From contig DGVD01000020.1 in assembly GCA_002395835.1 (NCBI GenBank), forward strand, positions 1 through 64,000: DNA of 64,000 nt, read 5' to 3'. Positions 26,689 through 35,115 of the stretch are shown here, piece by piece. Position numbers and translations under genes: made by a program. The notes under the pieces are model-generated. The model was not told the origin of the DNA. It searched no databases and worked only from the letters and a program-made list of their open reading frames with translations. This DNA is from Bacteroidales bacterium UBA4293. Its GTDB lineage: Bacteria > Bacteroidota > Bacteroidia > Bacteroidales > Bacteroidaceae. Numbering within the stretch: position 1 is the first letter of the stretch; every line of letters starts with the position of its first letter.

Positions 26689-27150
26689 ATGGAAATTTTG
26701 AAGCCCTTAAATTTACCTCCTTTTGACCCCAAAATAAGAAAAGGGAAAGATGATAAGCTAAGTATATTTGATCCACTTCGGAATAAATACGTGGCTTTAA
26801 CTCCGGAAGAATGGGTAAGACAGCATTTCATTCATTTCCTTATAGAACATAGAGGATACCCTCAGACACTTTTAGCCAATGAGATAGCCATAACTTTAAA
26901 TGGAACGACTAAAAGATGTGACACCGTACTTTATGACATTCACATGTCTCCACAGATGATTGTGGAATATAAGGCTCCTAACATTCCCATTACACAAAAA
27001 GTATTTGACCAGATTACCCGTTATAATATGGTTCTCCATGTGGAGTATCTCATAGTGAGCAATGGCATGAACCATTATTGCTGTAAGATTGACTTAAAAG
27101 AAAACAGGTATACCTTTCTTCAAGATATACCTGCTTATGAAAATTTATGA
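26689..27150 (+). CDS. HsdR N-terminal-like (HSDR_N_2) domain protein
   Basis: A 153-residue protein made of one PD-(D/E)xK-type domain related to the N terminus of type I restriction HsdR subunits. The nuclease-like core shows CDTVLYD and then VEYKAPNIP, giving D...E-x-K. There is no helicase domain and no hsdM or hsdS nearby, so it is not a restriction system; such solo proteins are common in Bacteroidetes and their role is unknown. The ATG at 26689 was taken instead of the GTG at 26677. Confidence 0.85.
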   Translation: MEILKPLNLPPFDPKIRKGKDDKLSIFDPLRNKYVALTPEEWVRQHFIHFLIEHRGYPQTLLANEIAITLNGTTKRCDTVLYDIHMSPQMIVEYKAPNIPITQKVFDQITRYNMVLHVEYLIVSNGMNHYCCKIDLKENRYTFLQDIPAYENL

Positions 27151-27160
27151 CATTTTCTGC

Positions 27161-27988
27161 TTAGTTTTCCTCTGTCTTTGAGATACGACGGATAGCACGT
27201 TTTTTCTTTGGTTTATCTTCTGCTGTAGCAGGTTTGATTCCTGCCAATTCAGGGTCAACCATGATTCTTCCACAATACTCACAGACGATGATTTTTTTGC
27301 GCATACGAACATCCAACTGGCGCTGAGGTGGAATCTTATTGAAGCAACCACCACAAGCATCACGCTGAACAACTACTACAGCCAAACCATTTCTTGAGTT
27401 CTTACGAATGCGTTTGAAAGAGCTCAGCAAACGAGGTTCGATGTTTCCCTCAATGTTCTTTGCTTTTTCGCGAAGACGCTCCTCCTCTTGACGAGTTTCT
27501 GCAACGATATCCTCCAGTTCACTTTTCTTTGCATCCAGGTCTTCTGAACGCTCTTCTATCTGCTGCCTTCCAGTCTGGATTTGCTCTGTATGCTCCTTTA
27601 TAGCCTCACTAGCCTCTCTGATTCTCTTGTTAGCTAATTCTACCTCCAGATTTTGGAATTCGATTTCCTTGGTCAAAGTGTCATATTCACGATTATTGCG
27701 AACACTCTTCAGCTGCTCCTCATAACGTGCTATCAGACTCTGAGCCTCATTGATATCAGCACGACGCTCTACTAACTGAGACTTTAATTCTTCAACCTCA
27801 GTTCCAAGACGCTCCATACGAGTCTTCAAACCTTCTATTTCATCTTCCAGATCCTGAACCTCCAATGGGAGTTCACCACGTAATGTTTTAATCTTATCAA
27901 TCTCGGTCAAAATAGACTGCAATTGATACAAGTTTTTCAACTTGTCTTCTACAGAAAAATCTGCAGGGTCTTTCTTTTCTTTTGCCAT
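27161..27988 (-). CDS. Coiled-coil protein with C4 zinc ribbon
   Basis: A 275-residue protein. About residues 20-190 are a long heptad-rich coiled coil (LEDEIEGLKTRMERLGTEVE). The C-terminal part has two CxxC pairs, CGGC and CEYCG, forming a zinc ribbon as in the CT398/DUF164 family. A Lys/Arg-rich tail follows. It probably binds nucleic acid or protein partners; no activity is known. It starts 2 nt after the Nif3-like gene, so they share a transcript. Confidence 0.85.
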   Translation of the reverse strand: MAKEKKDPADFSVEDKLKNLYQLQSILTEIDKIKTLRGELPLEVQDLEDEIEGLKTRMERLGTEVEELKSQLVERRADINEAQSLIARYEEQLKSVRNNREYDTLTKEIEFQNLEVELANKRIREASEAIKEHTEQIQTGRQQIEERSEDLDAKKSELEDIVAETRQEEERLREKAKNIEGNIEPRLLSSFKRIRKNSRNGLAVVVVQRDACGGCFNKIPPQRQLDVRMRKKIIVCEYCGRIMVDPELAGIKPATAEDKPKKKRAIRRISKTEEN

Positions 27989-27990
27989 AA

Positions 27991-28779
27991 TTACAAATAA
28001 TAAATAGGATTGGTTCTCACGGATGTCAGCTGGACTGGCAATCCTGGGAATTCCTTCTCTATAATGTTTTTAAATAATTCTTGAGTATATTGTTCACTCT
28101 CATAATGCCCTATAACAGCCAAAAGCAAATCATCGTAATTGAAAAACTCATGGTATTTCATCTCACCGGTGATAAAGGCATCTGCACCTTTCTGTCTGGC
28201 CTCTTCTGCCAAGAATGCTCCAGCTCCTCCACAAAGTGCCACACGACGGATTTCTTTCTCTTCTGATGGACGGTTATGGAGTACACAGCCCACCCCGAAT
28301 GTTTCCTTCACCAATTTTAGAAATTCCATCTGGGAATAAGCCTTAGGCAACTCCCCTATCATTCCAGCTCCGGCATTCTCCAGCAAGCTTCCATCTTTAG
28401 GTTCTAGTGCCTGAGGATGCTCTATCCCCAGTTTCTGGCACATCCACCAATTCACTCCTTCGGGAGCATTATCCAGATTGGTGTGAGCAGAATACACCAC
28501 GATATCATGTTTTATGGCTTTCATGACACAACGTTCAATGTAGTTTCTGCCACTGATGCTTTTCAGCCCATGAAATAAGAGTGGATGATGGGAAAGTACC
28601 AAGTTGTAACCCAAGCGAATAGCCTCATCCAGCACCGCTTCAGTCACGTCTAGACACAATAATGCCCCTGAAACTTCCGCATCTGTCAATCCTAACTGCA
28701 AGCCTGCATTATCAAAGCCGTCTTGCAAAGGCAGAGGCGCGAAACGTTCAAGGGCGTTCAACACTTCCTTTATTTTCAT
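27991..28779 (-). CDS. Nif3-like dinuclear metal centre protein
   Basis: A 262-residue protein of the Nif3/YbgI (GTP cyclohydrolase I type 2-like) family that forms hexameric toroids with a two-metal site. Motifs seen are the N-terminal FAPLPLQDGFDNAGLQLG, LSHHPLLFHG with metal-binding His residues, YSAHTNLDNA, ITGEMKYHEF, and IGHYESE near the C terminus. The function of the family is unsettled. The ATG at 28779 follows a full promoter at 28801-28832. Confidence 0.92.
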   Translation of the reverse strand: MKIKEVLNALERFAPLPLQDGFDNAGLQLGLTDAEVSGALLCLDVTEAVLDEAIRLGYNLVLSHHPLLFHGLKSISGRNYIERCVMKAIKHDIVVYSAHTNLDNAPEGVNWWMCQKLGIEHPQALEPKDGSLLENAGAGMIGELPKAYSQMEFLKLVKETFGVGCVLHNRPSEEKEIRRVALCGGAGAFLAEEARQKGADAFITGEMKYHEFFNYDDLLLAVIGHYESEQYTQELFKNIIEKEFPGLPVQLTSVRTNPIYYL

Positions 28780-28800
28780 TCCTTTCTCAGAATTTGCGTG

Positions 28801-28832
28801 CAAATTTAGTGATTTTCTGCCACATAATCAAA
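28801..28832 (-). promoter_or_regulatory. Promoter of the Nif3-like and zinc-ribbon genes
   Basis: On the minus strand, TTTG (28829-28832), a 20-nt spacer and TAAATTTG (28801-28808). It partly overlaps the T run of the maoC terminator. Confidence 0.7.
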
Positions 28833-28863
28833 AAAAGTCCGGCTTGTTTCACAACAAACCGGA
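28829..28863 (-). terminator. Rho-independent terminator downstream of the MaoC gene
   Basis: On the minus strand, arms TCCGGTTTGTT and AACAAGCCGGA pair with one mismatch around a short loop and are followed by a run of seven T. It lies about 125 nt after the maoC stop. Confidence 0.8.
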
Positions 28864-28989
28864 TTTATTTTAACAAAGTTCGAGAGATTTTGAACTAATA
28901 CCTCAATTAGAAACACATAATATACAATTATTCTTTTCTAATTTGACTGTTCCAGTTGTAAAAGGTTTAATTCTTTCCCTCAAAAATTT

Positions 28990-29457
28990 TTAATTATTGA
29001 AATAGTAAAGGAAAGTAGCAATGCCCTCTACAGCAGGCTTTCTCTCGCCTTCTGTCTGAATCTGGAACTTGATTTCTGTCTTAATGGTTCCACGAAGATT
29101 GGCAATGCTCTCCATCCAAACAGCCAAACGGATTCTTTGACCCACCTTCACTGCTGGTCCGAACTTCATCTTGTCCATTCCGTAGTTTACCATCATTTTC
29201 AAGTTGTTTACCTGGATAATCTGGTTCCACATGTATGGAAGCATGCTCAAAGTAAGATAACCGTGAACGATAGTACAACCGTAAGGACTTTCTACCTTAG
29301 CACGTTCTGGATCTACATGAATCCACTGATGATCCAAGGTGGCATCCGCAAACTGGTTGATGCGGTCCTGTCCCATATCTACATAATCAGAAACACCAAT
29401 CTGCTTACCAAGCAATTGGGCAAACTCTTCGTAAGAGTTAACTACTACTTTCTCCAT
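28990..29457 (-). CDS. MaoC family dehydratase
   Basis: A 155-residue hot-dog fold protein. The hydratase 2 signature is FADATLDHQWIHVDPERA, with the catalytic Asp and His, followed by TIVHGYLTLSMLP. Relatives are R-specific enoyl-CoA hydratases or related acyl-thioester enzymes; the exact substrate is not readable. It lies 6 nt downstream of the PHP phosphatase gene on the same strand. Confidence 0.9.
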   Translation of the reverse strand: MEKVVVNSYEEFAQLLGKQIGVSDYVDMGQDRINQFADATLDHQWIHVDPERAKVESPYGCTIVHGYLTLSMLPYMWNQIIQVNNLKMMVNYGMDKMKFGPAVKVGQRIRLAVWMESIANLRGTIKTEIKFQIQTEGERKPAVEGIATFLYYFNN

Positions 29458-29463
29458 ATTATT

Positions 29464-30186
29464 CTATTTTTTTAATTTTATATTCAAGTACTTAAGGAAT
29501 TCCTCCGGTTTATCGTTCATGACCAGAGCCTCCGGGAATTCCGTTTCTGCCAGCAAGGGCCAGATGTAGTCATAATCTGCCACACTATAGGAAATATGAG
29601 CATCGCTTCCCAGAATCACAGGCACCTCATATTTCTTACACAGACGAAGAATCTCCAAATTATTCCCTTTGGACTTTTCCTTTCCCCTACCCGGATTCAA
29701 TGACGAGTTATTGATTTCCAGCAAAGTATGAGATTCCTTCGATGCCAAAACGATGGGCTCAAAATCCAGTTCCGCAGTTCCATCACCCGGATGACTGATA
29801 ATGTGCGTCCAAGGATTATGGATGGCTGCCAGCATTCCAGCCGTATTTTCCTCCTTGGTGCCTTCATCGTAGCACAAGGAGTGAATACCAGCTATACGGA
29901 TATCTAGAAGGCGATAATAGAACTCGTTCAAGTCCAGATCACCCTTCGTGTTCAAGATGTTCAATTCTGCTCCCAGCAAGAGATTCACCCCCTTTATTTT
30001 CCGAGGAACCACATGCAAATTTCTGAAATATATAGGATTACACGTCCCTGGTATGCCTGGAGCATGTTCTGTGATGCCCAATATCTGAAGCCCCTTTTGA
30101 GCTGCCATATCCACCATTTCACTCAAGGTGCTATAGGCATGTCCGCTCATGATGGTATGGGTATGAGCATCTAGTAAAATATTCAT
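29464..30186 (-). CDS. PHP domain phosphatase (YcdX-like)
   Basis: A 240-residue metal-dependent phosphatase of the PHP family. It shows the metal ligands DAHTHT (motif I), GITEHAPG (II), GAELNI and IAGIHS (III), ISHPGDG, and the C-terminal GSDAHIS. This pattern fits YcdX-type phosphatases, which use several phosphate esters. The start is the ATG at 30186 directly before the DAHTHT motif; longer versions would cross the divergent gene's promoter. Confidence 0.9.
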   Translation of the reverse strand: MNILLDAHTHTIMSGHAYSTLSEMVDMAAQKGLQILGITEHAPGIPGTCNPIYFRNLHVVPRKIKGVNLLLGAELNILNTKGDLDLNEFYYRLLDIRIAGIHSLCYDEGTKEENTAGMLAAIHNPWTHIISHPGDGTAELDFEPIVLASKESHTLLEINNSSLNPGRGKEKSKGNNLEILRLCKKYEVPVILGSDAHISYSVADYDYIWPLLAETEFPEALVMNDKPEEFLKYLNIKLKK

Positions 30187-30204
30187 GGTTTCATTATTTT
30201 TCTG

Positions 30205-30237
30205 CAAATTTACAGAACTTTCTGCTTTTTCGCAAAA
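30205..30237 (-). promoter_or_regulatory. Promoter of the PHP phosphatase and maoC unit
   Basis: On the minus strand, TTTG (30234-30237), a 21-nt spacer, and TAAATTTG (30205-30212). Confidence 0.65.
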
Positions 30238-30244
30238 AAAGCCG

Positions 30245-30252
30245 TACTTTTG
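30245..30252 (+). promoter_or_regulatory. -7 box of the YgjP-like gene
   Basis: TACTTTTG, 9 nt before the ATG at 30262. The in-frame TTG at 30250 overlaps it and is rejected as a start. Confidence 0.5.
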
Positions 30253-30261
30253 TATGAGCAT

Positions 30262-30966
30262 ATGGAAATAAGCAGTCTGGAGATCATACTGAGCAGAAAA
30301 GCGATGAGAAGCATCAGGATAACCATTAAAGGTCCTGATGCTCAGGTACATGTGTCTGCACCCTTCTGGGTTTCAGAACGTGAAATCCGTTCTTTTATCC
30401 AGGGAAAGTGGGACTGGATTATGGAAAACAGAGCTAAAGTCATGGAGCGTTCCCAGGCTTCCTTGAAGAAAAGAGAATATGTTACGGGAGAAAAGCACTT
30501 GCTCTTTGGGGAGTTCTATGAGATGCAGGTGATAGAAAACAGCATGGGCCCTGCCATTCAGCTGAAAGAGAACCAGATTTTGCTCTTTGTACGCCCCGGT
30601 TCCTCGGCAGAAAAACGAGGTTCCATAGTGGATGAGTGGTATAGAAAGCTTCTTCAGAAAGAAATTGAGGAACTGGTTTATAAATGGTCGCTAAGGCTCC
30701 ATGAACCGAATGTAAAATGGAGCATTCGCAAGATGAAAACCCGTTGGGGAAGCTGCAGTCCATCGAAGCGTAGTATGTTGTTCAATCTAGACTTAGCTCG
30801 CATGCCACTCTCCTGTGTGGAGTATGTAGTGGTGCATGAGTTTACCCATCTGAAAGAACGTTATCACAATGATCATTTCAAGAGTCTCATGAGCCAACAT
30901 CTTCCCGAGTGGCCCAAATTGAAAAAATATTTGAATAATTTTGCACAAAAGAACATGGTTCCTTAA
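30262..30966 (+). CDS. YgjP/DUF45-type metallopeptidase-like protein
   Basis: A 234-residue protein of the DUF45 (YgjP, SprT-like) family. The N-terminal part has the usual RKAMRSIRITIKGPDAQVHV; the zinc-binding gluzincin motif VVHEFTHLKERYHNDHF gives HExxH plus a downstream His. The preceding MKTRWGSCSPSKR segment is invariant in the family. The biological substrate is unknown. Confidence 0.9.
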   Translation: MEISSLEIILSRKAMRSIRITIKGPDAQVHVSAPFWVSEREIRSFIQGKWDWIMENRAKVMERSQASLKKREYVTGEKHLLFGEFYEMQVIENSMGPAIQLKENQILLFVRPGSSAEKRGSIVDEWYRKLLQKEIEELVYKWSLRLHEPNVKWSIRKMKTRWGSCSPSKRSMLFNLDLARMPLSCVEYVVVHEFTHLKERYHNDHFKSLMSQHLPEWPKLKKYLNNFAQKNMVP

Positions 30967-30982
30967 GGGTTCCAAGAGTTCC

Positions 30983-31038
30983 TTTACTAGCGAAATTTTT
31001 CTCGTTAACTAGAGAAAAATTTTTCTCCTTAAGGAGAG
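30983..31038 (-). repeat. Dispersed palindromic intergenic repeat, copy B
   Basis: Inverted relative to copy A at 325-380 and about 85% identical by eye. It includes the palindromes CTCCTTAAGGAG and GAGAAAAATTTTTCTC and lies 16 nt after the YgjP-like stop, where it may also act as a terminator since seven T follow on the plus strand. Confidence 0.7.
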
Positions 31039-31137
31039 TTTTTTTCCTCCGTTTTAGCCCTCAAAAAAGCAGTGTTTTCTCCCCCATCATTTTTCTGCAT
31101 AATTATTCTAAAAGTCCTTTAAATAGTCTCGTAAAAT

Positions 31138-31169
31138 TTTGATTTTCACACCAGAATTTATTATATTTG
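31138..31169 (+). promoter_or_regulatory. Upstream promoter of the CarboxypepD_reg gene
   Basis: TTTG (31138-31141), a 20-nt spacer, and TATATTTG (31162-31169), a full consensus match. It would create a leader of about 200 nt. Confidence 0.7.
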
Positions 31170-31311
31170 CCATGGATAGCTATGACGTTGGAAACTGGTT
31201 TTACCTTTATCGTGTTAAATAGAGTTAAACCCTAATTCCTAATCTGTTGAAATAGCTAATACTAACCTTAAAGTAATTAAGAAGGAAATTTTTTAATTAC
31301 GTAGAATTTAC

Positions 31312-31319
31312 TAAATTTG
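31312..31319 (+). promoter_or_regulatory. Proximal -7 box of the CarboxypepD_reg gene
   Basis: TAAATTTG. Its -33 region falls inside the spacer of the inverted repeat at 31273-31300, so a repressor or activator could act there. Confidence 0.5.
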
Positions 31320-31377
31320 TAAAGAGAACTATCGCTCTATATTAACAGTAAAACAACTAAACTAAAATTCAAAGACC

Positions 31378-32610
31378 ATGAAGAGACTATTTGCTATACT
31401 ATTATTGCTGCCAATAGCTGCTCTGACTATGGCACAAGAAACTGATGATGAAGGTTTTCTCATCAAAATAACTGGTCATGTACGTGATGAATTCAGTGGC
31501 TCAAAAATAGAAGATGCCAGCATTTCTGTTCCGGGTACAAATATCGGTACGGTGACTAATGAAGATGGATATTTCTCCCTTAAATTAAAGACGAAACCCG
31601 AATACATTCAAGTCACCTCCATCGGTTATAAGACTAAGAATGTGGACATTAACGACAAGCTGGAAGGCCTCAGAGTCAATCTTACACCTACCTCCATGGT
31701 GCTCAAGGAACTGGTGGTTTATTCCGGTGAGGGACGAAATCTGGTAAGGGCTGCCCTGGATAAACGTCATGAGAACAATGTTCAGGACACGGAACTTCTG
31801 ACATCATTTTACAGGGAGACCATCCAGAAGGGTAATCGTTTCATTGATATCTCCGAGGCCATTCTTCAAACCTACAAAAGGCCTTATGACTACGGAATAG
31901 ATTATGATAAGGTAAAAGTGGTTCAAGGCCGAAGACTCATCAGTCAGAGAACGAAAGATACTATTTCTGTGAAAGTTATGGGTGGTCCTACCCTCCCTAT
32001 CACACTGGATGCAGTGAAGAACGATGTAGTGCTGTTCGACCCTGTAGACTGGCAAGCAGATGCCTATAAATACGAACTGGACAATGAATCTGCTGTCATC
32101 AATGACAGGGCACAGTTGGTTATCAACTTCACCCCCGCAGCAGAACAACCCTGGGCACTCTACTACGGTAAAATCTATCTGGATAAGCAAACCCTGGCTA
32201 TCACCCGACTGGAGTTCTCTCTGGACATGAGAGACCGGGCAAAAGCCGTTAAACACATGCTTTACAAGAAACCTAACGGCCTCCGTTTCCGTCCTAGGGA
32301 ACTTACCACTATAGTAGATTACAAGAACGGAAGAATAAACTATATGAAGAATACCTTCCGCTTCAGTTGCGACTGGAAGAAACGTCTCTTCGCACGAAGT
32401 TACACCTGCGTTTCTGAAATGGTTATAACCGATGTGGAAGAAGACTACAAGGGGCCAAAAATTATCAATAAAGAAAGATTCGGAGAACGAGACACGTTCA
32501 ACGACGCAGTGGAAGATTTCTCTGATCCAGATTTCTGGGGAGACTACAACATCATAGAACCTACAGAAAGTCTAGAGAGAGCTGTAGGGCGCCTCAAGAA
32601 GACCAAATAA
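31378..32610 (+). CDS. Secreted CarboxypepD_reg-domain protein
   Basis: A 410-residue exported protein with signal peptide MKRLFAILLLLPIAALTMAQ. Residues about 28-110 are a carboxypeptidase-like regulatory domain (KITGHVRDEFSGSKIEDAS, TNEDGYFSLKL). The remaining 300 residues are beta-rich with no catalytic motif I recognise. This architecture is widespread in Bacteroidetes and is thought to be periplasmic or outer-membrane associated; no partner receptor is adjacent. It is a single-gene unit closed by the terminator at 32611-32650. Confidence 0.8.
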   Translation: MKRLFAILLLLPIAALTMAQETDDEGFLIKITGHVRDEFSGSKIEDASISVPGTNIGTVTNEDGYFSLKLKTKPEYIQVTSIGYKTKNVDINDKLEGLRVNLTPTSMVLKELVVYSGEGRNLVRAALDKRHENNVQDTELLTSFYRETIQKGNRFIDISEAILQTYKRPYDYGIDYDKVKVVQGRRLISQRTKDTISVKVMGGPTLPITLDAVKNDVVLFDPVDWQADAYKYELDNESAVINDRAQLVINFTPAAEQPWALYYGKIYLDKQTLAITRLEFSLDMRDRAKAVKHMLYKKPNGLRFRPRELTTIVDYKNGRINYMKNTFRFSCDWKKRLFARSYTCVSEMVITDVEEDYKGPKIINKERFGERDTFNDAVEDFSDPDFWGDYNIIEPTESLERAVGRLKKTK

Positions 32611-32650
32611 AAAGATAAAAGCCTTTCTCCGGGAAAGGCTTTTATCTTTT
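32611..32650 (+). terminator. Rho-independent terminator after the CarboxypepD_reg gene
   Basis: A perfect hairpin with arms AAAGATAAAAGCCTTTC and GAAAGGCTTTTATCTTT around a short loop, starting at the stop codon. The near-symmetric A/T flanks allow function in both directions. Confidence 0.9.
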
Positions 32651-32690
32651 AAGACATCTGCTTTCAAGAAAGCAAAATGAGTGATAAAAA

Positions 32691-33791
32691 ATGGAACATC
32701 TACGTAAAATCATACACATAGATATGGATTGTTTCTTTGCTGCTGTGGAAATGCGAGACAATCCAGAACTGGTGGGAAAAGCCATTGCTGTGGGAGGCAC
32801 TACGGAACGGAGTGTAGTGGCAACGGCTAATTATGAGGCACGTAAATACGGTGTTCATTCTGCCATGTCTGTGGTCAAGGCTAAGCAACTCTGCCCTCAG
32901 CTCATCCTCATTCCTGCAAGGCACAAGTATTATCTGGAGGTGTCTGAACAAATCCGAGCTATCTTCCATGAGTACACCGATAAAATAGAACCCCTTTCCT
33001 GTGATGAAGCGTTTCTGGATGTGACAGAAAACAAACCCCATATAGAACTTGCTGTAGATATAGCTAAAGAAATCAAGAAAAAAATACAAGAACGTCTGCA
33101 TCTGACAGCCTCAGCAGGAGTCTCTTACAATAAGTTTCTGGCAAAAATAGCATCCGACTACCGTAAACCCGATGGACTTTGCACCATTCATCCCGACAGA
33201 GCCTTGGATTTCATCTCCAAACTGGACATCGAAGATTTTTGGGGTGTGGGAAAAGTAACTGCAAAAAAGATGCACGAGCTAGGGATTAACAATGGGGAAC
33301 AACTTCGGGCTCAAAGTCTGGAATTTCTGCAATATCATTTCGGAAAATCCGGACAAATCTTCTATGATTTCTCCCGAGGGATAGACAATCGGGAAGTAGA
33401 ACCCGTCTGGATTCGGAAATCCGTGGGAACAGAACGCACCTTTGAACAAGACATTTCCACCCAGGCTGCAGTCATCATCCAACTCTATCACCTAACCGAG
33501 GAACTGGTTCGACGTGTGGAAAATGACCATTTCATAGGGCACACCTTAACCCTGAAAGTCAAGTTCAATGACTTCCAGCAAATAACCAGGAGCATCACCC
33601 GAAAGACACCCTTCAAGACTATAGATGACATTCTTCCTTCCGTCAAAGACCTCATCAAGGAAATAGACTACAAGAGCCACCCCATCCGACTACTGGGAAT
33701 CTCTGTAAACCGCACTACAAAAGAGGAGAAAAAGAAACCTACCTGGAAACAGTTATGTTTCAAGTTTAAAGCAGAAAATGAAAGATTTTAA
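32691..33791 (+). CDS. dinB: DNA polymerase IV
   Basis: A 366-residue Y-family translesion polymerase. The catalytic carboxylates are in HIDMDCFFAAVE and SCDEAFLDVT. The little-finger region follows from about residue 235 (KSVGTERTF). The C terminus lacks a clear beta-clamp QxxLxLF motif: it ends KKPTWKQLCFKFKAENERF, in which QLCFKF may be a degenerate version. No LexA-like operator was found upstream. The 3' end overlaps convergent dcuA by 4 bp. Confidence 0.94.
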   Translation: MEHLRKIIHIDMDCFFAAVEMRDNPELVGKAIAVGGTTERSVVATANYEARKYGVHSAMSVVKAKQLCPQLILIPARHKYYLEVSEQIRAIFHEYTDKIEPLSCDEAFLDVTENKPHIELAVDIAKEIKKKIQERLHLTASAGVSYNKFLAKIASDYRKPDGLCTIHPDRALDFISKLDIEDFWGVGKVTAKKMHELGINNGEQLRAQSLEFLQYHFGKSGQIFYDFSRGIDNREVEPVWIRKSVGTERTFEQDISTQAAVIIQLYHLTEELVRRVENDHFIGHTLTLKVKFNDFQQITRSITRKTPFKTIDDILPSVKDLIKEIDYKSHPIRLLGISVNRTTKEEKKKPTWKQLCFKFKAENERF

Positions 33792-35113
33792 TAGAAAATC
33801 TGGCAAATGCCAATACCTATCGCTAAAGAAACTGCAGTAGCTACCAGCCCTGGCATCATGAAGGAATGATTCAGCACATACTTTCCAATATGGGTAGTAC
33901 CTGTAAGGTCGAAATTGATAGCAGCTACAACTGTGGGATAGTTCGGAATGAAAAAATAACCATTTACTGCTGGGAAAAGGGCTATCAGCAAGTAAGGATT
34001 AAGCCCCAATGCTATACCTAATGGCATGATGGCACGCACGGTAGCAGCTTGACTATACAGTAAAATGGACATCACGAACAGTGCCAGACAGAAGAGCCAA
34101 GGCATCTGAGTAACCAATCCTTGTATGCTGTCCGTGAGCTCTGCAATGTTACCCTGTATGAAAGTATCTCCCATCCAAGCAATTCCGAAGATAGCAATAA
34201 CAGCCTGCATACCAGCTAAGAATACTGAACCTTGAGTAGCCTTGATACCATCCGTACGAGTAGCCAACAAGATAACTGCTGCTGCCACAAGCATCAGTAT
34301 TTCAATAATGGTAGGCATATCCATCACTACTTCAACACCATCTACCAAGAAATGTGGACGAAGTTCAGGGAAAGAACCGAAAATGATAATTAAGAAGGTA
34401 GTCAATAAGAAAATCAGCACAGACCATAGAGCCTTCTTATTCCCTTTAAGGAGAGACTCCTCCTGGGAATGCTTCTTAGGGGTAGCATCTAAAATTCCCT
34501 CTTTTAAACGACGTTGGTATTCAGGATCATCCTCCAGTTCCTTACCCACTTTCATAGAGATAAGAGCTGCTACCATACAACCAATAAACGTAGATGGAAT
34601 AGTAATGACAAGAATATCGAATAGCGTCACATTAAAGCCACCCAGCAGAGCCAGCATGGCAGCAGTAGCTGCAGAAATAGGACTGGCAGTAATGGCTTGT
34701 TGCGAAGCTATCACTGCTATACCTAAAGGACGTTCAGGACGAATCTTGCTGTCACGTGCCACTTCAGCTATAACAGGAAGCACACTATATGCCACATGCC
34801 CTGTACCAGCAAAAAGCGTGAAGACATAAGTAACTATAGGGCTGAGAATCGTTACATGAGAAGGATGCTTACGTAATATCCGTTCTGCCACCCGAACCAT
34901 CAGATTTAGACCACCTGCAGCTTGCATGCAAGATGCAGCAGAAATAACTGCTGCAATCATCAGCATCACATCTATAGGAGGAGCTGTAGGCTGCAACCCG
35001 AAAAAGAAGCATAAGATAGCTACACCAACTCCACCCATGACTCCCAGGCCGATGCCTCCTAAACGAGCACCGACAACAATAGCAACCAAAACAAATAAGA
35101 GTTGGATTATCAT
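33788..35113 (-). CDS. dcuA: Anaerobic C4-dicarboxylate transporter (DcuA/DcuB family)
   Basis: A 441-residue inner membrane carrier that exchanges fumarate, malate or aspartate for succinate, relevant to fumarate respiration in these anaerobes. The polytopic sequence contains FAGTGHVAYSVLPVIAEVA and FIPNYPTVVAAINFDLTGTT, both conserved in Dcu proteins. It starts 2 nt after the DjlA-like gene on the same strand, so it is part of that transcript. Confidence 0.93.
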   Translation of the reverse strand: MIIQLLFVLVAIVVGARLGGIGLGVMGGVGVAILCFFFGLQPTAPPIDVMLMIAAVISAASCMQAAGGLNLMVRVAERILRKHPSHVTILSPIVTYVFTLFAGTGHVAYSVLPVIAEVARDSKIRPERPLGIAVIASQQAITASPISAATAAMLALLGGFNVTLFDILVITIPSTFIGCMVAALISMKVGKELEDDPEYQRRLKEGILDATPKKHSQEESLLKGNKKALWSVLIFLLTTFLIIIFGSFPELRPHFLVDGVEVVMDMPTIIEILMLVAAAVILLATRTDGIKATQGSVFLAGMQAVIAIFGIAWMGDTFIQGNIAELTDSIQGLVTQMPWLFCLALFVMSILLYSQAATVRAIMPLGIALGLNPYLLIALFPAVNGYFFIPNYPTVVAAINFDLTGTTHIGKYVLNHSFMMPGLVATAVSLAIGIGICQIFY

Positions 35114-35115
35114 CT

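Larger units (their letters stand above)
31039..31377. other. Non-coding leader region with two promoters
   Basis: The upstream region of the CarboxypepD_reg gene. It contains two promoters (see 31138-31169 and 31312-31319) and an inverted repeat GTAATTAA (31273-31280) / TTAATTAC (31293-31300) lying just upstream of the second. A 16-codon frame, 31172-31222, starts at the predicted transcription start of the first promoter and is not annotated as a gene. Confidence 0.55.

Noticed and set aside
26689..27150. Part of a type I restriction system
   Set aside because: No hsdM, hsdS or helicase domain in the neighbourhood; neighbours are holA and housekeeping genes.
31172..31222. A 16-codon frame (starting MDSYD) just after the upstream promoter at 31138-31169
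   Set aside because: The predicted transcript begins at or just after its ATG, so it would be leaderless or missing from the RNA; no other evidence supports translation.
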